From JAEUMD01 sp036768475 (GTDB lineage: Bacteria > Pseudomonadota > Alphaproteobacteria > Rhizobiales > Hyphomicrobiaceae), in assembly GCA_036768475.1 (NCBI GenBank), contig DAIPMW010000005.1, forward strand, positions 124,001-188,000: 64,000 nt of DNA. Direction: 5' to 3'. The number at the start of each line of letters is the position of its first letter. Positions within the stretch are counted from its first letter, which is position 1. Positions 59,889 to 64,000 of this stretch are shown here, piece after piece. Made by a program: the position numbers and the translations under genes. Below the pieces are notes generated by a model. The model ran no database searches. It was not told the origin of the DNA and saw only the letters and a program-made list of their open reading frames with translations.

Positions 59889-61340
59889 TCATTGCACACG
59901 GATGACACCCATCATGCCGGCGGCCTGGTGCTCCAGTATGTGGCAGTGGAACATCCAATCACCGGGATTGTCGGCGACGAAGGCTATCTCGACCCGCTCG
60001 CGGGGGGACATGAGCACCGTATCCTGCCACTCGCGATGCGTGGTCTTGACCTTATTCCGGGAGATCACGCGGAATGAATGGCCGTGCAGGTGGATCGGGT
60101 GTGGCCATGCCGTCATGTTCGTCATGGCCAGAACATGCGTGCGGCCACGCGCTAGCGTCAACATGGGCTTCATGACGTGACCTTCGGCGGCGACGCCGTT
60201 AATGCGCCAGATGCGACCCGAGTGCATCATGCCCATCATGGAGCCCATCCCTCTGCCCGTGTCCGTTCCTCCATCCGTGCCGCCGCCCATCTCGCGCTCG
60301 ATCATCATGCCCATCATGCCGCCCTGAAACGCGACCTCATGCCGGAGGGCATTGGTAAGATCGGGCTCCGGCATGGTGTTGGCGGGCAGTGCGAATGGCG
60401 CGTCGAGCCGTGACTCGCGCAGCGCCGTGCCGTCATAAACGAGATCCACGAGCCGATAGGCCTGCCGGCGATAAAAGCTGTCGATGACGGTAAAGCGCTC
60501 ACCGGGTTTGCCGAGCATATCGATCACCAGGTCGGCGCGCATGGCGGGGCCGAGTTCAAGGCGATTTTGCAGCGGGTGCGGATCGACAGGTTGGCCGTCA
60601 TAGGCGATTACGATTGGCTCGTGGCCGGCGAACTCAAGGCCGAAGATGCGGGCGTTGGCGGCATTGATCAGGCGCAGCCGGATTCGCTCGCCATGCCTGA
60701 CGCTGAAGGCATCGGGTACGCGGCCATTGATCGTCACCGTATTGCCGATACGGCCGGCATGGCTGGCATCCATCGTGTTGCCGAAGCCGTCGTCGATCTG
60801 CGCGCTCTTGGTGAGACGCCAATCGTCAAGCACCCAGGTCACGTCGCGGTCGACCTTGATGGGTTCGGCTTCCTCGATGATCAACGGACCATAAAGGCCG
60901 CGTCCCACCTGCTCGGAGGAGAGCATGTGCGGGTGGTACCAGTAGGTGCCGGCATCAGGCAGGTCGAACGAGTAGAGGAAGGCCTCGCCGGGTCCGATCG
61001 GCTTCTGGGTGAGGTGGGGCACGCCGTCCATGGCGTTGGGCAGGCGGATGCCATGCCAATGCACCGTCGTCTCCTGCGACAGGCGGTTCTCCACCTCGAT
61101 TGTCAGGCGGTCGCCTTGCCTGAAGCGCAGTTCCGGTCCCGGAACTATGCCATTGTACGACCACACGCGCGTTTTGGGATATGGGTCGCCAACGAGCCCG
61201 GCATAAGCTTCAGCAGGCACGAGACGTCGTTTCGTTGTGCCGGCAGTCGCGCGCGCCGCCAGCACGCTTGCGGCCAGTGTGCCAGTTGCTCCTACCAGGA
61301 ATGCTCGCCGATCGATCGAGGTGTGCAATTCTCGCCTCAT
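59889..61340 (-). CDS. Second multicopper oxidase, CueO-like, Tat-exported
   Basis: A 483-residue protein. IDRRAFLVGATGTLAASVLA is a Tat signal. Ligand motifs are complete: HWHGIRLPNAMDG, WYHPHMLSSEQ, HPIHLHGHSF and the type 1 end HCHILEHQAAGM. A Met-rich insert (GGMMGMMIEREMGG and GMGSMMGMMHSG, about 345-380) occupies the place of the CueO copper-gating segment. It is clearly a different subfamily from the oxidase at 56553-57956 and is transcribed convergently with the rest of the island. The ATG at 61340 has GGAAGG about 8 bases upstream. Confidence 0.9.
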   Translation of the reverse strand: MRRELHTSIDRRAFLVGATGTLAASVLAARATAGTTKRRLVPAEAYAGLVGDPYPKTRVWSYNGIVPGPELRFRQGDRLTIEVENRLSQETTVHWHGIRLPNAMDGVPHLTQKPIGPGEAFLYSFDLPDAGTYWYHPHMLSSEQVGRGLYGPLIIEEAEPIKVDRDVTWVLDDWRLTKSAQIDDGFGNTMDASHAGRIGNTVTINGRVPDAFSVRHGERIRLRLINAANARIFGLEFAGHEPIVIAYDGQPVDPHPLQNRLELGPAMRADLVIDMLGKPGERFTVIDSFYRRQAYRLVDLVYDGTALRESRLDAPFALPANTMPEPDLTNALRHEVAFQGGMMGMMIEREMGGGTDGGTDTGRGMGSMMGMMHSGRIWRINGVAAEGHVMKPMLTLARGRTHVLAMTNMTAWPHPIHLHGHSFRVISRNKVKTTHREWQDTVLMSPRERVEIAFVADNPGDWMFHCHILEHQAAGMMGVIRVQ

Positions 61341-61732
61341 GACGCCAACCTTCCATTTCTTGAATAAGGCTGCGGGGCACTGGCATTGCATCCTCGCGGA
61401 TGTCCCGCGATAGCCCAGGCCTACCTGAAGCTGCACCCGGTGTTTTGCCAGATTGATGCGCTGTCAGCGCATTGCACTGCAAACTCGCAGTCCCAGCATA
61501 TACCCGGCTTTGAGGTCGGAGTATGCCGACGCACCTCTGGCGGATATCGTCGGTCAGCCGTGCAGAACGTTCGCCTTTGAACTCCGTTTATCGGCGTGCA
61601 GCTTACACATTTTATCTGCATCGGGCGCGCCAAGCCTTGCAGTAACGCCACCACGGAGACATGTTAAGTCTGCTCCGTCTCGGACATGGAAAACGCCACG
61701 AATAGATCGGGCCAGCCAGTTGGAGAAGCGGC
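61341..61732. other. Divergent promoter region
   Basis: A 392-base gap between the minus-strand oxidase and a plus-strand membrane protein. No gene is supported. It probably holds both promoters. No copper-regulator palindrome was convincing. Confidence 0.35.
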
Positions 61733-62227
61733 ATGTCACAAGAAATGATCTTGATGTCGCATCCTGCAGCCGGTGTACTCGCCATTATTGCGGCAGTTTG
61801 GGTGCTTGCTGAAACGCTCAACGTCTCCGAAGCCAACGTGGCTCGCATCCGCATTGCCAGCTTGGTGTCGGCAGTCATGACGTGGGCTTCCTACATCGTC
61901 GGGGGTTACTGGTACGTCCTTTACTACGCCCCAGACAAGGCATTGATAAAAGCGGGGCCATGGCCTTTCGCGCATAGCTTCTTCATGGAGACCAAGGAAC
62001 ACGTATTTCTATCGCTGTTGCTGATCGCCACGTATCTGCCTATCGCCGCCTTCGGAAACCTCGTCTCAAGCAGGGGCGCGCGACAGCTCGTGATGTGGTC
62101 TGCCGCCCTCATCATGCTTCTCGGGCTGGGTATGGAAAGGTGCCGGCGCCTTCATTGCCATGGGCGCCAAGGTTGCACTCATCGCCAAATAAGTGCGGTT
62201 CCGATCTTGAAATGGAGACCGACATGA
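61733..62227 (+). CDS. Integral membrane protein of the copper island, C-terminus frame-shifted
   Basis: The frame codes 164 residues. The first 135 form a coherent four-helix membrane protein (SHPAAGVLAIIAAVWVLAE, IASLVSAVMTWASYIVGGY, FLSLLLIATYLPIAAFGNLV, LVMWSAALIMLLGLGME). After Glu135 the sequence turns basic and Cys-rich. Removing one A from the AAA run at 62136-62138 instead gives a hydrophobic end GAGAFIAMGAKVALIAK and a stop at 62192. A real one-base insertion or a sequencing error is likely. No known family is recognised. Confidence 0.6.
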   Translation: MSQEMILMSHPAAGVLAIIAAVWVLAETLNVSEANVARIRIASLVSAVMTWASYIVGGYWYVLYYAPDKALIKAGPWPFAHSFFMETKEHVFLSLLLIATYLPIAAFGNLVSSRGARQLVMWSAALIMLLGLGMERCRRLHCHGRQGCTHRQISAVPILKWRPT

Positions 62228-62514
62228 ACTCGCCAATGGATCGTCGAGCCTCAGGCGACTTTGCGGCATACGATGTCGATGTTGGTATCGGACGCTATGC
62301 AGCCAGTTTTGGTATCGCTTTGGGAATAACGAGCCTGGTCAATGCGCTCCTGGTGGTCCTCAAGGAAACGTACCAAACGACCGTCTTGGCCGCGATGACG
62401 GCCGCCACCGGGCATCATTGGGTTAGTCAGGGCGTCATCGACCTTGCCGTATTTCTGGTCCTCGGCCTCGCTCTCGGCCGGACGAGTGATCGCTGGAACA
62501 TGGCCACGGCGTGA
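62224..62514 (+). CDS. Small membrane protein, probably frame-interrupted near its end
   Basis: A 96-residue protein beginning MNSPMDRRASGDF with two helices (RYAASFGIALGITSLVNALL and QGVIDLAVFLVLGLALG). It stops after NMATA. In the overlapping frame the sequence continues as VILAWLLGGTVIGSAVIAGF to a stop at 62582, which looks like a missing third helix, or like a separate 23-residue peptide starting at GTG 62511. The ATG follows GGAG by 6 bases and overlaps the end of the previous frame. No family is recognised. Confidence 0.55.
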   Translation: MNSPMDRRASGDFAAYDVDVGIGRYAASFGIALGITSLVNALLVVLKETYQTTVLAAMTAATGHHWVSQGVIDLAVFLVLGLALGRTSDRWNMATA

Positions 62515-62612
62515 TCCTGGCGTGGCTGCTGGGCGGCACGGTCATCGGCTCGGCCGTGATTGCCGGCTTCTTCGTCCAGTAGCGCAAAGATCGCTCACCA
62601 ACAGAGCAGCGA

Positions 62613-62737
62613 CTAGAGCAGGTCAGGTTTTGATTGAATCACGTCTGGCCGTTTTGGCCTGCTCTATCTCTTTGTTTGAGAGCCTCAATCACGACCACGA
62701 CGGAAGCAGTCGTGCTTGCGTCGAAGCAGTGATCAGG
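62613..62737 (+). repeat. Dispersed repeat B, copy 3
   Basis: About 125 bp starting CTAGAGCAGGTCAGG and ending GATCAGG. It contains GCAGG/CCTGC pairing, the CTCTTTGTTTGAGAG block and a weakened GGAAGCA hairpin. Its last bases overlap the LysR stop codon (62733-62735, TGA on the minus strand). Confidence 0.85.
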
Positions 62738-63656
62738 CTCGCTTTGCGTCACTTTCATCATGCGCGTCGATCAGCCCCTGCCAGAGCTCGGTGAATAGTT
62801 CCTTGGTTATCGTGTTCGGCTTGCCGAAGGCGTAATAGTCGATCGTGACCGGTTGATCGTGGTTCACAATCGGAATGGCAACGCGCCCATCGAGGTCGGA
62901 CTTGACCTTCGACGCCGGCAAGATCCCTGATCCAAGTCCTAGTGCCGCCCATTCCCCGACCACGCGATAGCTGCTTGCTTCTCCCGGATATCGGTGTAGC
63001 GTTATGTTTTCATCGTTGAAGTGTCGTTTGGTGACGCGCGTAAGACCGCACGCGTCAGGCACCAGGACGAATTCCTCGCCGGCAAGTTCAGCGAGGGCGA
63101 CCTCTTTTCGCGCGTGCCAATGCGCCTCGTTCGACTGGTTGGGAACGAACAAAAGTGGATCTCTCTGGATGAGGGTATAGACGCAGTCGGCCAGGTCCGG
63201 TGATTTTAGGTCGACGGGCGCGACGACAAGATCAATCTGCTGATTACGGAGCAACTTGCACAGATCGTCGAGGTTCTCCTCGCGATAGACCATCGTAACC
63301 TCGGGATGAAGGCTACTGAAATACTGCAGGACTCCCATCGTCTGTTCGATTCCAACAACGGGAGAGAAACCGATCTTGATCGTGCCGGTCGTGCCTCTGC
63401 CGTGGCGCTCGGCGCACTCGCTGATACGAGAGACCGCCGTCAAGACCTCACGGACCACCGGCAATATCGTTTCTCCGAACGCCGTCAGCCGCACAGAACG
63501 GGTCGTGCGGTTGAAGATCTTATGACCTAGCTCAGCCTCCAGTTGGGCAATTGCGTTGGAAAGTGTCGGTTGCGTGCTGGCGCACCGCGCCGCTGCAGCG
63601 ACGAACGACCCTTCCTCCTGGACTGCAGCGACATATTTGAGCTGTTGTAGGTTCAT
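62733..63656 (-). CDS. LysR-family transcriptional regulator
   Basis: A 307-residue protein. The N-terminal helix-turn-helix (about 2-60) reads MNLQQLKYVAAVQEEGSFVA, then AAARCASTQPTLSNAIAQLE and the wing FNRTTRSVRLTAFGE. The effector domain (about 90-300) has IKIGFSPVVGIEQTMGVLQY and GEWAALGLGSGILPASKV. It resembles OxyR/CysB-like members in length. The ATG at 63656 is the start that opens the classic LysR domain. It diverges from the truncated exported-protein gene at 63907, which is its likely target. The stop codon lies within repeat B. Confidence 0.88.
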   Translation of the reverse strand: MNLQQLKYVAAVQEEGSFVAAAARCASTQPTLSNAIAQLEAELGHKIFNRTTRSVRLTAFGETILPVVREVLTAVSRISECAERHGRGTTGTIKIGFSPVVGIEQTMGVLQYFSSLHPEVTMVYREENLDDLCKLLRNQQIDLVVAPVDLKSPDLADCVYTLIQRDPLLFVPNQSNEAHWHARKEVALAELAGEEFVLVPDACGLTRVTKRHFNDENITLHRYPGEASSYRVVGEWAALGLGSGILPASKVKSDLDGRVAIPIVNHDQPVTIDYYAFGKPNTITKELFTELWQGLIDAHDESDAKRA

Positions 63657-63755
63657 GGTGAGGCTCCGGACATATTCAATTTTTCTCAGCTTGGGCCAGC
63701 AGAGAGGATCAGATCCTGACAGGCGCACCATCCTAACTCACTGAGTTCGCTATAA

Positions 63756-63769
63756 GCCAATTTATTGGC
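63756..63769. promoter_or_regulatory. Candidate LysR operator
   Basis: GCCAATTTATTGGC is a perfect palindrome with 6-base arms, set in an AT-rich stretch between the divergent lysR and the 63907 gene. Its position and symmetry fit a LysR recognition site. Confidence 0.5.
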
Positions 63770-63906
63770 AAAATCTATCTATAGTATTTGGAAATATAAT
63801 TTCACCTGTGCGGCCCATCCACGTAGCATCTTAGACGATTTGGCCTCGAACAAGCAGGTGTCCGACCTGCAACCATAAGAAGGCCTGACAAGAGGAGGAA
63901 ATCGCG

Positions 63907-64000
63907 ATGAAATCATTGATTATGAGTGCCTGTGCCGTGGCATTGCTCCTAGGCGGCGGGATTCACACCGCAAATGCGGACGAGACGTGCAATTCGCCGT
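63907..64000 (+). CDS. Exported protein, N-terminal fragment (possibly methanethiol oxidase)
   Basis: The gene runs off the window after 31 codons. A strong AGGAGGA site precedes the ATG by about 6-8 bases. The product starts with a signal peptide (MKSLIMSACAVALLLGGGIH, cleavage near ANA-DE) and a mature start DETCNSP. That short mature stretch reminds me of bacterial SBP56-type methanethiol oxidases, copper enzymes of Hyphomicrobium and relatives, and the copper island next door would fit. With so little sequence this is only a suggestion. Confidence 0.5.
   Translation, partial: MKSLIMSACAVALLLGGGIHTANADETCNSP

Noticed and set aside
1..64000. Prophage, integrative element or insertion sequence
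   Set aside because: No integrase, transposase, phage structural gene or long terminal repeats are visible; the tRNA-Leu has no adjacent integrase.

Overview
The window reads as chromosome of a GC-rich, methylotroph-like alphaproteobacterium of the order Hyphomicrobiales, and Hyphomicrobium or a close relative is the best guess. The reasons are the adjacent crotonyl-CoA carboxylase/reductase and ethylmalonyl-CoA mutase genes (ethylmalonyl-CoA pathway), the alphaproteobacterial sulfate-assimilation order (DUF2849-cysI-DUF934-cysH-cysD-cysN), a fused NrtC/NrtD ATPase, a CIO-type bd oxidase and a large periplasmic copper island. The genus is inferred from gene content, because no 16S rRNA is present. 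Nothing points to a prophage, plasmid or intact insertion sequence.

Layout. 1-5.6 kb: truncated EamA transporter, ketopantoate-reductase-like protein, agmatine deiminase, tRNA-Leu(CAA) and two small membrane-anchored proteins. 5.6-12 kb: ecm and ccrA flank a small membrane protein, followed by an MHS-type transporter. 12-18.3 kb: assimilatory sulfate reduction on the minus strand, headed by an adrenodoxin-type ferredoxin. 18.5-21.2 kb: cyanide-insensitive-type bd oxidase (cydAB plus a 37-residue third subunit) behind a perfect FNR/FixK box. 21.6-31.9 kb: nitrate uptake and assimilation operon nrtA-nrtB-nrtCD-nirB-nirD-nasA behind an NtrC-like site, a sigma-54 promoter and a leader with a strong attenuator hairpin. 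32-41.9 kb: a seven-gene operon that reads as complete sulfoacetate catabolism, diverging from an IclR regulator: tripartite tricarboxylate-type uptake, SucCD-like ADP-forming CoA ligase, acylating sulfoacetaldehyde dehydrogenase SauS and sulfoacetaldehyde acetyltransferase Xsc. 42-48 kb: Crp/Fnr regulator, cation/proton antiporter, glycosyltransferase-like protein, a DUF3775 protein, a CapA-DUF3175 fusion and a small cytochrome c. 48-52 kb: TetR regulator and a HlyD/FtsX-permease/ATPase exporter. 52-62.6 kb: copper island with two multicopper oxidases, cupredoxin, CusF-like protein, DUF411 protein, Met-rich Spy-like protein, TolC-like protein and two related Cys-rich exported proteins. 62.7-64 kb: LysR regulator divergent from a truncated exported protein.

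How the genes connect. Sulfoacetate would be imported, activated to sulfoacetyl-CoA at the cost of ATP, reduced to sulfoacetaldehyde and split with phosphate to acetyl phosphate plus sulfite. The acetyl unit could enter the ethylmalonyl-CoA pathway as acetyl-CoA, and sulfite could be assimilated by CysI. No phosphotransacetylase, sulfite exporter or sulfite dehydrogenase is visible here, so those steps must lie elsewhere. Three similar 17-bp motifs, upstream of tctC/iclR, sauS and xsc, suggest one regulon.

Two families of palindromic intergenic repeats are scattered through the window. Repeat A (about 103 bp, four good copies and one decayed) and repeat B (about 120 bp, three copies) mostly lie just 3' of genes, and one B copy supplies the lysR stop codon. 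All functional calls come from reading translated sequence and motifs. No database search was possible.
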